DNA of 64,000 nt from assembly GCA_964036315.1 (NCBI GenBank), contig OZ038496.1:11563035-11627034 (forward strand). The letters are read 5' to 3'. Numbering within the stretch: position 1 is the first letter of the stretch; each line of letters begins with the position of its first letter. The position numbers and the translations under genes were made by a program. The stretch is from Acanthosepion esculentum (taxonomy: Eukaryota > Mollusca > Cephalopoda > Sepiida > Sepiidae). This document shows, piece after piece, positions 53,841 through 64,000 of this stretch. The notes under the pieces are model-generated. The model was not told where the DNA came from. It made no database searches and worked only from the letters and a program-made list of their open reading frames with translations.

Positions 53841-56033
53841 TTTTTTAAACCCATAATTATAAAAGATACGGCTTAAATCTACCTATGTACTTTTTATTTT
53901 CACTTTACTAGGTTAAATTCCCTCCCTATTTCCTAGTTAGTATACACCGCTTTGTGTCATGCGATCCTTACTGACCATTCAGAGAAGCCCATTCTTTACA
54001 GAGTGGAATTTTGGGTGTAGACACCGGTTTATAGAAGATGGATCCGAAAAACAGAGCCTCTTAAAATAGGAACTGCGGGATTTGTGAGGAAGGTGTAATG
54101 TTTGCTAGTTTTCCGTTTCATGGTCGGAGAGAAGGTATATAGCACCTTTCTACATTTTCTTCGCATGTTTCCTTTCTAGAAAAGAAAAACTTAATTTACG
54201 TTCTTCCTAATTCTCCATCCGACTTTATTTTTTTCTCATCAATAAATATCTGTACCTGCCTTCGTTAATATTAACAGTACCCATATTTTATACAAGCAGT
54301 ATAACCCATCTTTGACCGACTGTTTCATTACTGGGTATTTTTGCCGTTCAGTTGAAGCAGTTTAAGTCTAAATTCAGCCCACTCGAAAATCAATATTAGT
54401 AACAACATTTGGGTTCAACTGAGGCTCATCCCCAAATGGGAGATTTAAAATTTGCATGGGGGGGCCTGAAAAAGGCAGTTTTTGCGTTCTCAATCTTGCA
54501 AGGAAGAAATCTCTTCCATGGAACGTCATAATAATAACAATATACGATAATTTCTATTTATAATATAATTTTTCTATAATTTAAAAAATGTTTTACGTTA
54601 GATTTCAACTTTCTAAATTGATTGTACTCTGTTTTTTACAGACATTAAATTTTGATTTTGATTTTTGCGCGAAGTGTAAAAAATCAGTTTTTCGATTTTT
54701 ACCTTCCATTTTGTAATTTTTTCCAGCCAATTTGGACTCAAAACCGGCAATGAAGAATTGTCTATGAAACAAAAAAAAAACATCGCACCGATCATACAGA
54801 CGCACATACATACCCACACATATTTTGAGAATTATAGATATATAGATAGTAAACCCCAACTACTAAAAATACAAATGGTCGATGACTTTAGATAAATTTT
54901 CAGACAAATATATCTCAAAAAGTTTGCTCAAAGTACAGGAATACGAAAAACACATGTATTTATATAATAGATATGTAGTTTTTTCTAATCGATATCCGGT
55001 ATCTATATTAATCGTCACAAGAACTTCAGCTGTAAACAGCTGCAATCAGTGGACAAGAGGAAAAGGCAAAAGAAATATTGGGAATGGACTGTTTGAAGAC
55101 GGCCGTTCCCATTTCCAAAAGCAATAAACGAAGAATGATAAAAACAAACAGAATAACAAAAACCATTGCATGTTTTGATTTCAATGCGGACAAATCTTGT
55201 AATTGTCAGTATGTTATGTCTAATATTCAAGTATCTTGTCCCTTTAAATATTTACTATTAGAAACGTATCAATATTGTAAACGTTTCTGAAAACTCGACA
55301 TGGGTGCATCGAGACATATGCTAGGCCCTCCAGTTCCGTTCTATGAAGGCCGACAGTTTTTACCAAGGTATGATAAACAGTTTATTGCTGCACTTGTCGG
55401 ACAATGACTCTTTCTTAACATCGGATTTTCCATACTTCGAGCGGCAGATTATTCTGACCGTTAAATTTTGGCCTGGGTTTCTAAAACTAGCTTTGCATTG
55501 TTTGTCTCATTAGCAACGATGGTTAAAAGACATGACTTCAGCTCTTATTCCCTGGAGAAACTAACGGGAAACCGGATGCTATTGGTGACCTGGCGTAATG
55601 CAGTCACCCAAGAATGATTGAGGGTGCAGCTGCCTCATAATTCAAAGTGCCACGCCTAATGAGCAGACCGTGAAATGCGGGTGGGGTATACGAAGAAAAG
55701 AAACGAGAAAAAAATAACGAGCAAGAAATTAATTCAAATATGTGAACTGGGAATGATAAAATGCCATATTCATGGAGGTTAATAAAAGAAAAGAAACAGA
55801 GAATAGTAAAGTGACGGTGGTTATAAAAAGGGAAATGGGAGAGAGAAAAACACACGGAAAGAAGCGATGTTTCAAAATAAAAGAAACAAGATAATTATGA
55901 GTAGAACAGGACTTTAAAAAAGATACGAAACAATGGTTGAAAAGCTGAAAAAAGAAAATGAATAATGTAGATAGGCACATAAATAATTGATCAGACTATA
56001 TATATGTTGAGGTTTCATACTCGATGAATTACT
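53841..56033. other. No gene seen
   Basis: AT-rich sequence with overlapping short frames on both strands (54605-55290, 55604-55980) that lack recognised domains. 55690-55900 is purine-rich on the plus strand. Confidence 0.5.
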
Positions 56034-56415
56034 TTTTTCTTTTTTTTTTAAGCGTATCACCCCAAGCAAGGCACTATCACGCAAGAGGTTATAGAAGGGT
56101 TGGAGAAAGAGCAGAGAGGAGTGGTAAAGGAGAGGATGTGGAGAAAGAGAAAGACAGAGGGTCAATCAAGGCAAGGGGGTTACAGAAGATTTGGAGCGAG
56201 AGCAGATAGGAATGAAAGATGAAAGGATGTGGAGAAGGGAAGTGGATAGATCAAGGCAACTGGAGATGTCGATTGACGCTACACTTAAACCGTTGGAGAT
56301 TGTATTTGTCAGGGAAACAGTAATAGGGAAGGGAGTTCCATAGGCGAGATGTGCGAGACATGAAGCTATTGGAGTAGAAGAGACGTCTACATCTAACAGT
56401 TTCAACGGTGTAGGG
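56034..56415 (-). pseudogene. LINE (family 2) C-terminus, inserted in a SINE-like unit
   Basis: Minus strand: YTVETVRCRRLFYSNSFMSR, TSRLWNSLPYYCFPDKYNLQ, RFKCSVNRHLQLP and stop, then a 3' UTR ending in a T run (56033-56049 on plus) that is the poly(A) tail. The flanks GATGAATTACTT (left) and AATTATATTTATC (right) are contiguous in the second copy of the host unit at 56764-56788, so the LINE inserted there. Confidence 0.82.
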
Positions 56416-56418
56416 GTA

Positions 56419-56815
56419 ATTAATTATATTTATCAAATCCTCCTAATAATTTCTATCATTTATATATCATTGCTTGGACCGGCTTCTAATGCTCCAGTTG
56501 GCGCGGCTTGGTGATAGTAGTCGTGGCTCCGGGGGCACAGTCTTATGGTTAGAGAGAATCTCAGTTGAGTTCCACCACGGAATTTGTGAGTGAGCGGCGC
56601 TATATTGAGTCTGATTTGCTACCTCTTCGTCACCGAGGCCCGTTGGAGCAGTTGGTATGGTGTTCGCTTGACAACCTAACTGTCAGCGTTTCAATTTTCT
56701 GATGATGAGTTCCAAATATAAGACGAAACGGCCGTCCAGTGCATTCTGTTGAGGTTTCAGGCTCGATGAATTACTTAATTATATTTATCAAATCCTCCTA
56801 ATAATTTCTATCATT

Positions 56816-56820
<5 letters not shown>
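56419..56820 (+). mobile_element. tRNA-like SINE unit with hammerhead-like tail, in tandem with an interrupted copy
   Basis: A 45-bp block beginning TAATTATATTTATCAAATCC occurs at 56419-56463 and 56774-56818, and GTTGAGGTTTCA...CTCGATGAATTACTT occurs at 56005 and 56747, so the unit (about 355 bp) is at least dimeric. Positions 56640-56700 are tRNA-like: GGAGCAGTTGGTATGG (A-box position) and CAGCGTTTCAATTTTC (B-box position). A second tRNA-like block may exist near 56545-56580. Confidence 0.65.
56699..56745 (+). ncRNA. Hammerhead-ribozyme-like motif directly after tRNA-like promoter
   Basis: CTGATGATGAG (56699-56709), a weak stem II region to 56724, GAAA (56725-56728), a tiny stem III (C/G around GGCC, or CG/CG around GC) and GTC (56734-56736). 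The arrangement, Pol III-type boxes followed by TGATGAG, GACGAAAC and CGTC, is that of the Schistosoma Sm-alpha SINE-like hammerhead. Stem II is eroded (GTTCC / AAGAC) and stem I is not evident, so this copy is probably inactive. Confidence 0.5.

Positions 56821-56906
<86 letters not shown>
56821..56906. repeat. (TA)n microsatellite
   Basis: TA with one CATA interruption. Confidence 0.96.
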
Positions 56907-56908
<2 letters not shown>

Positions 56909-57163
56909 TAACGAAAATCTTAGTTATCCGTATGGATAATCCCAAGGAGGATGACATCCTGAAAGTTCAATGTTAATTCAGACCGAATAAATTTAATTTA
57001 AAGAAAAACAGACCACTTTAAGGCTATATTGTAATAATTTATTTCACCGGAGACTTTTATTTTTCCCTGGATCTTCAGACATCACTTTCAAAAAGGGAAA
57101 CGAAAAATGTAATTAAAATTTACACTTTTGACGGGCAGTATTAAGCTTATATAAGTTGACATA
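56907..57163 (+). repeat. Dispersed repeat, about 255 bp, copy 2
   Basis: Same orientation as 920-1178. Both copies start right after a (TA)n tract. Confidence 0.8.
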
Positions 57164-57666
57164 GAAAGTAGCGAGGGATGCTGTGAGAGACATAGTCGAG
57201 TTTAGAGAGGGAAGGGGTTTATTTTATATTTCTTTTTATTATAACACTTCATATTGAGTAAGAAGGAGAGTAAGGATTAGACAATGGCTCTTTCGCCATA
57301 ATATATCTTTATGCTTATGCGTGCTTATAGTTGATACTATTGTGGTCACTTGATCGAATTTTGAGCCAGATTTCTTGCTGCTGTTACAGTGTGGACATGG
57401 CCACATTTATATGTCAAAATAATATTTCTATGTCAATGCATTTAATTTTAATATTAAATATATCAGTTAGAGTGAAAATAAGTAAATATTTCAGATCAAA
57501 ATCGACACACACACACACACACGCACACAACTAATGTTTGCACGCACGGAACTGAGTATGCCCGTGTGCTAGGTTGGTTAGTCGATCCCTACTGCAGACG
57601 CAAGCTCAACACTCACAGAACCAAACTGTGGTTTATACTGCAACAATGTTGAGTGGATTTTAGTTA

Positions 57667-57672
<6 letters not shown>
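57164..57672. other. No gene seen
   Basis: A short CA run at 57507-57528. No recognised frame. Confidence 0.5.
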
Positions 57673-57721
<49 letters not shown>

Positions 57722-57870
57722 ATCTGGCGTGATCAACAGTATGAATAAGTCCAGTACGCTCAAAGCTTCAGTCACACTGACTTTCGACTTGTTCCTAGCT
57801 CAAACATCGACGGATCCCAGATATTTACGTTTGCCCAATTGGATGCATCCGGGGCAGGGATTTCAGGCAC

Positions 57871-57926
<56 letters not shown>

Positions 57927-58001
57927 ATAAGTCTTTGTGTGTGTGTGTGTGTTATTATAAGTCTTTGTGTGTGTGTGTGTGTGTGTGTGTTATTATAAGT
58001 C

Positions 58002-58039
<38 letters not shown>

Positions 58040-58046
58040 TGTGTGT
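57673..58046. repeat. (GA)n, then (TA)n and interrupted (TG)n
   Basis: GA at 57675-57713. TA at 57873-57897. TG at 57897-58046 with TTATTATAAGTCTT inserted three times (about 57921, 57951, 57990), a compound minisatellite. Confidence 0.93.
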
Positions 58047-58560
58047 GTATTAAATACAAAAGAAAAATATTTACCATTGCTTTTCGTCTTTGGGAAAAAG
58101 AATTAAGCCTTTCACAAACCAATGTACTTGCCCATACAAAATGAAAAAAATTGAGAAATAATCTTTTATTATTTAAAATAAATAAACGGATAAATAAGTT
58201 ATCAAATTATGATAAGATAATGAATAATTAAAAAATAAATACTAGAAAACAAATAAGTAAATTTCGAGTAAACAACATTTAATTACTTTCGATTATTACG
58301 GATTAAATTGTATCACTTAGTGTTCTCCACAGTTTCCATTAAGTTCAAGAATTTTTTTTTAAAATTGAAAACTTAACGATATTTTCCTTTAACTTACTTC
58401 TCTAATTATTGAAAATAAAAAAAATCGCTATATATACCTTGATCAAATCCCTCAAGGAACGAAACACATTGGTAAATAAATGTTTTCCTTTTGTCTTTAT
58501 TCATATTGTCTTTATACAAATATATTTTATTCTCTGAAATTGTGTATCTCACTTATATAT
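58047..58560 (+). repeat. Dispersed repeat, about 515 bp, copy 2
   Basis: Reverse complement of 28940-29470, adjoining the same kind of TG/TA microsatellite. Contains CTTGATCAAATCCCTCAAGG and AACGAAACACATTGG. Confidence 0.88.
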
Positions 58561-58660
58561 ACAGGTTGCGATGAGAAAATTGTCACCATTTTATATTTGT
58601 AATTCGCATGAGCGTTTGTTTTTGATTTTGTCGACGGTATGGTATAGTAGGAATACCACA
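58561..58660 (+). mobile_element. mariner 5' end fragment
   Basis: ACAGGTTGCGATGAGAAAAT and TTGTCACCATTTTATATT, GATTTTGTCGAC match the right end (transposase start side) of the 22379-23110 element. Truncated before the start codon. Confidence 0.75.
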
Positions 58661-58664
58661 AGAT

Positions 58665-58815
58665 AGGTTATTCCTAAATTTTCGCTTGAGGATGAAACGG
58701 GACTTGACACCTTAATGCAACTTAATTTCAATAATTATATTGAGGGTTTCGGCCCTCGGTTTTGAAACATGTGAACACTTATGTAGCGAAGGAATCATAT
58801 TTAAAAAAAATATTA
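58665..58815. repeat. Repeat related to 12-182
   Basis: CGGTTTTGAAACATGTGAAC and TATGTAGCGAAGGAATCATA correspond to 131-175. The hairpin arms are more diverged here. Confidence 0.7.
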
Positions 58816-58945
58816 TAATATAAGCTCTACTTCTGTATGGAGCACTGTCTTTTTAAAAATAAAAACAAAAATACTAAAGAACTCCGGATTACTTACCTAA
58901 CGTGTTCTTTCCTGTTTTTCTGCATACCTGCACACACACACATAC

Positions 58946-58947
<2 letters not shown>

Positions 58948-59020
<73 letters not shown>
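58948..59020. repeat. (TA)n microsatellite
   Basis: Uninterrupted TA. Confidence 0.97.
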
Positions 59021-59021
<1 letters not shown>

Positions 59022-59224
59022 CGTATATTTTTGTAGCATATTTTCATTTAAGAATGTCTGATAATTAATTTAGACATGTTGTCATTGTTTGTTTTTCGTA
59101 AGGCCCTATCGTAATCACGTATAGGCTTTGAGGTTTCGGGATCCGATAACAACTTAAACAGAAATTCGTTACCTGATCAAGGCTGACGCCATAAAAGAAA
59201 GACATGGCAAACGGAAAATGTCTT

Positions 59225-59560
59225 CGAAACTACTGACAGAACCATTAAAATGGCTGCCAAGGAGTTACATCCGGATATTATTGTTGAGAAATCAGACGAA
59301 AAAATATTTGTAGTTTTAAACAAATCTGATTATAATACAAAGATAGAATAAGTACTCGCTGACCACACCAAATTTCAAAAGAAATTGTTTGAAATTAAAA
59401 GGGATAATAATTTCCATAACTATCATGTGTATATCATAAAAATGATCCCGAGAATAAAACAAGAGTCGGCAGAAATACATAAGGTTGCATTTCAAAATTT
59501 ACAGCACAAGGCTTTCACCTTGCTTCTAAAAAATATTATTTCCTCAATGTAGAATCACAT
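59225..59560 (+). pseudogene. Possible Penelope-like RT N-terminal fragment
   Basis: The translation gives AAKELHPDIIVEKSDEKIFV, VLNKSDYNTKIE, stop, VLADHTKFQKKLFEIKRDNN. The pattern (charged run, then V-L/M-N/D-K-x-D-Y, then L-x-D-x-T/S-K-F) is that of the start of Penelope-type RT. No later RT motif is present. Assignment from memory of the family, moderate at best. Confidence 0.45.
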
Positions 59561-59756
59561 GAATTGATTGAAATTGAGAGAAGAGTCTATAAAAATGATC
59601 ATTAGGTAAGTAAATAGTTATTCACATTTAATTAGTTATGTCAATTTACAAGAATAATTTTAAAATTTCATTCAAATCACGTCACAATAATATAGCCGAA
59701 TACGGTTAAATTTTCTAGTAAAAATATTTTTTATTTTAGATGTAGCGAGTTATCAA

Positions 59757-60020
59757 AGAAGAGATTAAAAAATTACATTCATCGATTTTGAAGCGACACA
59801 CTGGTCAAATTTGATTAACCTGCTGCAAAACAGTATCTGTGAACCTACACTTGAAGGAGGCTTTTCAAGCAATGAACTGCAAGTGGTTCTCATAAATGAA
59901 ACAACGTTAGACTTGTCGAATTTATCTGCACATTTGCAAGGTGTGGAAAGTGCAGTTAAATTAACTACTGAAGTTTCACAAATTGTACATCGACAAGAAT
60001 CAAAGACATGCATATTATGA
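59757..60020 (+). pseudogene. Open fragment of an unidentified repeat-associated protein
   Basis: About 85 codons open to TGA at 60020 when read from FIDFEATHWSNLINL upstream of the ATG at 59811. The end, LQGVESAVKLTTEVSQIVH and RQESKTCIL, resembles the end of a protein family I recall as abundant in cephalopod genomes, with a CHTQAVER-type motif. Here CHTQ is AHLQ. No promoter or splice context recognised. Confidence 0.3.
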
Positions 60021-60054
60021 CTAAATCATAGAACAATCATATAAGAGCTTCTTT

Positions 60055-60620
60055 TACTTTTTTTTTTAAGCTTATCACCCCAGGCAAGGCTGGAGGCCAC
60101 TAGCACGCAAGGGGTTACAGAAGGTTTGGAGGAAGAGCAGATAGGAGTGGTAAAGGAGAGGATGTGGAGAAAGATAGTGGATCGATCAAGGCAAGGTGGT
60201 TACAGAAGATTTGGAGCGAGAGCAGATAGGAATGAAAGATGAAAGGATGTGGAGAAGGGAAGTGGATAGGTCAAGGTAGCTGGAGATGTCGATTGACATT
60301 ACACTTAAATAGTTGGAGATTGTATTTGTCAGGGAAACAGGAATAGGGAAGAGAGTTCCACAGGCGAGATGTGCGAGACATGAAGCAATTGGAGTAGAAG
60401 AGACGTCTACATCTAACAGTTTCAACGGTGAAGGGGTGGGAACGAAATGCCAGCCTCGTAGGACGTTTAAATTCATGAGGCTTAGGGACCAGCGAAAGCA
60501 GCCCCTCGGAGCAATCACCGTGAAAGTATTTGTAAAAAAGACAGAGTGAGGCAACGTCGCGTCTGTGAGAGAGCGACTGCAGGCGAGATGACAGATCAGG
60601 GCCAATTACATTGCATACAA
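60055..60620 (-). pseudogene. LINE (family 2) C-terminus
   Basis: Minus strand, from right: VIGPDLSSRLQSLSHRRDVA, SLCLFYKYFHGDCSEGLLSL, VPKPHEFKRPTRLAFRSHPF, TVETVRCRRLFYSNCFMSRT and RLWNSLPYSCFPDKYN, then a 3' UTR with an internal duplication of GATGTGGAGAA blocks (60160 and 60247) and a T run at 60058-60068 (poly(A)). The best preserved copy of this family. No RT catalytic motif included. Confidence 0.85.
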
Positions 60621-60719
60621 TTTAGCTACATTATAATGTAATAAAATGCAGTCGTTTTTGTTCGATTTTTAATAAACAGTGCAAACTTTTTATCTTATAA
60701 CTTTTGCCCAGTAATATTA
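60621..60719. other. Short spacer
   Basis: Nothing recognised. Confidence 0.4.
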
Positions 60720-61215
60720 TGTTGTTGTATGTGTTATCCGTCAGTCTATGTAGACCACGGATTCCTGTCTCAAGAAACGAAACCGTCACCTTACCAACAG
60801 ACTCTGCCTGCTTGAATATCTTCGGGAGTGAAGAAACACAGGGTTTCTACTGTTTGTTTTGATTCAGGTTCGAACTGGAGAAACCGGTCTTCATCTTGAG
60901 TTACTAATCAGCTTAGAAGCGAGTCAGAAGTCTCCTGGAAATATTAACAGTTTTCACCTTCAGCTCTGATGTCAGAATTCTTGGAACCCATCTTGCAGAC
61001 AGCTTACTCATTCCCAAGATATCAGTTTAAACAAAAAAGAAGTATAGACCGAGACACAACTAATGCCGATGAACTTAGCTATCTGCTGGACACTAAGACG
61101 GCTGTCATCCAAAATCGTACGGGGAATGCCATCAACTGGTTCATCAGTGATTGTGGTTGTTGGACGGCTTGACAGAGAGTCGTATTTTGTCCTGTTCCTG
61201 CCCCGCTTGAATTCG
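60720..61215 (-). pseudogene. mariner transposase N-terminal pseudogene
   Basis: Minus-strand blocks in order: FKRGRNRTKYDSLSSRPTTT, ITDEPVDGIPRTILDDSRLS, VQQIAKFIGIS, then after a frame break LGMSKLSARWVPRILTSELK, TVNISRRLLTRF and, further decayed, FSSSNLNQNKQ, KPCVSSLPKIFKQAESVGKV. These follow the helix-turn-helix, WVPRxLT linker and W-x-HHxxPETKQQ segment of mariner transposases. The catalytic C-terminal half is missing. A different mariner family from the 22379 element. Confidence 0.75.
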
Positions 61216-63189
61216 GCGGGCTATTTTTTTGCTCATTTGCATAGGAAGGGGAGGACTCGTAATGCCTCTGTAGCATGTTCTCATAGATTTATTTGCCTGT
61301 TATAAATTTTGCAGATACTTTGTCTGCTCGGGCGTCTGTTTTGCCCATTTTTAGATTTATCGCACACCGTTCATATTTATATAAGTTTATGGTGCACAGA
61401 AATTAACACAAAAGTCTGAATTAGTTTTTCTAGTTTTATAAGAAGTGACAGTGACAAATATATTCAGCTATAACTCTTAATTCTGGCTGAGGTTAAGAAC
61501 ATTTCGAAGGAAGCATTTACACGATGCTTGTTCTTAAAATATAGAGTCTTATTTTATTCTGTTGGTCCTTCACGTTACAGGATGATGCTGTTGGTCTAAC
61601 AGTAGAGGCGTCACTGGAATTTTGGACCCCTTTTCCAAAATTGAAAATTTCCCTTGGTAGATTACATTACTGACATGTATTCCCGACAGTGAATTCCAGC
61701 GATGTTTATAGTAAAGACACAATCCTTTTAGCAAGTCCCTTCTTCTCAAAGGGATCATTTTGAATGTGTTATCAGCCAACAGTGATAAGCTAAGCAAACT
61801 TTGCCATCATAGGGACTTTTTAGCGATTAAATGGTCACATTACGTACATCGGTAAATGTGTATTTTACTTAAATTTGTATCCTTGAGAATGCAATACATT
61901 AATGATTAATCCTAAAAACATTTCCTTATCAAGAAGACATATCATATCAAATTCACCCACCCACTCTATATCAGGCTACAAAATGCTGCATCTTGTTACA
62001 AGGAAATATTTTAAAGCAGAAAAGGATGAAGAAAATAGAAAAGCAAGTGAAAATAATGGAAATTAAAGAAAATGTTGTTGCTGGAAATATATGATTTAGA
62101 AAATAATAAAAGATCTGTTACCGTGAAAAAAGATGGAGGTTATTTAAAAGGGAAAAAAATGAGAGGAATTATATTAGAACAGAAAGAAGGAAGTGAAGAA
62201 AGATGTTATAAAGGTTAAAAGAAAGAATAGAAAAGGAAAGTAAGAGTAACAGAAGACAGATAATGTCAACTACAAAAAATAAAAATAAAAAAACATGAGT
62301 TAATGGAAAACGGAAAAAGAATAATTGCAAATTAGAAATGAAAATGCATTCCATTATTCTAAATAAAATACTAATTTTTTTTTAATAATCAGATCCAAGT
62401 TCGAAATGATATTTCATTAACTTTGATAAAAATGACATCTAAATTGAGCTGACACAGTTAAACGAATGCACTAGTAATATCCATTGGCATTCGGTTGGCA
62501 ACGATCACGCTTCAATAAACACTGTAAGAAGCGGTTATGAGTTAAGGAGAATATGATTTACATATCAGACTAACTATGTGTAATTGAATAATAAAATGGA
62601 AACCAATTCTACATGGTACGTTTCATCCTTCCATGAAATATTTTTGATGAAATCAATTATTTGTAGGAGCAACGATCGAAATAGCAAATATCGCTTATAA
62701 TTATAAGCTGCGAAAAAAAAAAAACCCTAAAGTTATAGTGTCGCTTAACTTTAAATTTGAAATTCATGGCGTCTGTTGAGAATATATATCCATCCAAGTC
62801 GACATCATTCAACTGACACGCGCCTTTGATTTTGCCTTGCCGCTTTTGATTTTAAATATCGCGTATCGAAATAGCGGTAGTTTTGTCACGAAAGGCGATA
62901 TGTAGCATGATATTGGAATTAGCGTGAAAGCCTCGGAAATTAGTGCACTTTCTGTACAGTTTCGCTTTAATATACTACTTAAAAAAGCAGGATTAAAACA
63001 ACATTCTTGAATGCCAATTTGTAGGAAAACAGTATAAATAAATAAATAAACATATCTATCATCACCAAATCTCAGACCAAACGAAATGGTTTTATTAATA
63101 ATTAGGTGGATATTAAATTTTGCCAACACTCCAGAAAGGAGTTCAAAGCTCTCTAACAAATACAAAAAACAAACAATGAGACATTAAAA
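61216..63189. other. No gene seen
   Basis: AT-rich. 62000-62360 is purine-rich (GAAAAG words). Minus frames at 61570-61797 and 62809-63165 show no recognised domain. Confidence 0.5.
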
Positions 63190-63330
63190 AAACATAAGGA
63201 AAATTTATTCCTTTAATTTGCCTGAAGAAGGTCACAAGACCGGAAACTCGTGCAGCAGAAATAGGAAGAATAGAATTTAATATATATACTAAAACAAATC
63301 CACATTTTCATATATATATTAAGAATTTTT
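63190..63330 (+). repeat. Dispersed repeat with CTGAAGAAGG motif
   Basis: TTTGCCTGAAGAAGGTCAC, AAGACCGGAAACTCGTG, then AAAACAAATCCACATTTTCA. Reverse-complement match to 20906-21026. Confidence 0.65.
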
Positions 63331-63345
63331 TATGTTTAACATTCT

Positions 63346-63850
63346 TTTTATAGATACAAGTATTTAAGTAAATGCTCTGTTTATAATAAACAGCATTAAA
63401 TAACATTTACCGGCCTGAATGCCCGAGAAATTTTCATAGAAAATATTCGTCCTCCGACAGGGATCGAACCTGTATCCCATACGGAACCGTCATATCGCCT
63501 GACGTGCCTTAACCGATTCGACCGCTGAGGGTCGTTCGGTTGGCACGAACTTTATGGACACCCTGTATAATTTGTTTACACGTTATTTTTATACATACAA
63601 ATATTTAAGTAAATACTCTGTTTTCAAATGCAGTAATTTGGTTTGGGCCAACAGACGCAACCTCTCTATTGTAATACTATGGCACATCAAGTTATAAGAC
63701 GTTTCCGTGTAGGATACAGGTTCGATTTCTGTCGGAGGACGCATATTTTCTATGATTTTTTTCTGACATTCAGGTCGCTAAATGATGTTAATACTGATTA
63801 TTGTAAACAGAGCATTTACTTAAATATTTGTATCTATACAAAATAACGTA
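63346..63850. mobile_element. tRNA-like SINEs (family 3) within inverted and direct repeats
   Basis: An end block containing TATTTAAGTAAATGCTCTG occurs at about 63347, 63588 (direct) and 63840 (inverted). Between them lie a minus-strand tRNA-like head (63440-63540; T-arm ACAGG / CCTGT, B box GGTTCGATCCC) and a plus-strand one (63690-63740). The first could fold into most of an 85-nt tRNA, but the acceptor ends mismatch and the anticodon loop lacks the usual U, so it is not called a tRNA gene. Confidence 0.7.
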
Positions 63851-63884
63851 TAAACAATAAATATATTAAAATTATTGTCGGTTT

Positions 63885-64000
63885 GGTTTGTTGAGTTTTA
63901 CGGCATATAAACATCATTGGGTTATTTAATGCCGACCACTTCTTTTTTTCCTGTTAATATTTTGTTTTGTCAAAAATCTATTATCTTGTATTACATTTTC
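63885..64000 (+). repeat. Start of the dispersed element seen at 30745
   Basis: CATTGGGTTATTTAATGCCG and TTTTTCCTGTTAATATTTTG match 30780-30850. Cut by the window end. Confidence 0.78.

Noticed and set aside
63440..63540. Possible functional tRNA gene on the minus strand
   Set aside because: The T arm is good, but the acceptor ends mismatch, the anticodon loop lacks the conserved U, and near copies occur at 17430 and 63690, so it is a SINE.

Overview
The window looks like AT-rich, gene-poor intergenic DNA from an animal, most likely a cephalopod mollusc such as an octopus. This is inferred from the mix of decayed LINEs, Penelope-like, Tc1/mariner and tRNA-derived SINE copies and from the very many long (TA)n tracts; no search could be run. 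I found no host gene: no exon chain, no conserved host domain and no intact tRNA or rRNA gene. All recognisable coding sequence belongs to transposable elements and nearly all of it is broken. The longest open frame is a 5'-truncated LINE reverse transcriptase at 13746-15184 that ends in three C2H2 zinc fingers.

Layout. 0-9 kb: TA microsatellites, a 74-bp mariner-type MITE, SINEs, a LINE remnant, a roughly 265-bp tandem repeat, a 30-bp minisatellite, a dimer of 5S rRNA-derived sequence, and a 1.4-kb pyrimidine-rich tract. 9-17.5 kb: the richest coding part, with a mariner, a Penelope-like element with a GIY-YIG tail and a hammerhead-like motif, the zinc-finger LINE, a second LINE 3' end, a Tc1 transposase and a third LINE. 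17.5-30 kb: LINE tails (one triplicated in tandem), an 852-bp GC-rich solo LTR with hairpin-rich internal repeats, a second mariner, a 107-bp satellite whose head-to-head junction is split by a solo LTR, and a large inverted repeat with hammerhead-like cores. 30-39 kb: repeats, GAAT-type microsatellite, two perfect palindromes, SINEs, a third mariner and a second satellite array. 39-52 kb: repeated copies of one LINE separated by (AAT)n tracts, as expected of the R4/Dong group, plus Tc1 copies. 52-64 kb: LINE remnants split by a solo LTR, a SINE with a hammerhead-like tail, long-range copies of repeats seen earlier, a fourth mariner and tRNA-like SINEs.

Nothing here forms an operon or pathway. 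What ties the window together is mobile-element biology: four solo LTRs, each with a recognisable 5-bp target duplication; nested insertions that give relative ages; LINE insertion into TAA microsatellites; and self-cleaving-ribozyme-like cores in three unrelated settings (Penelope-like 3' end, large inverted repeat, SINE). The hammerhead-like cores and the exact inversion of a 28-bp palindrome between the two GC-rich LTR repeat units are the points most worth checking.
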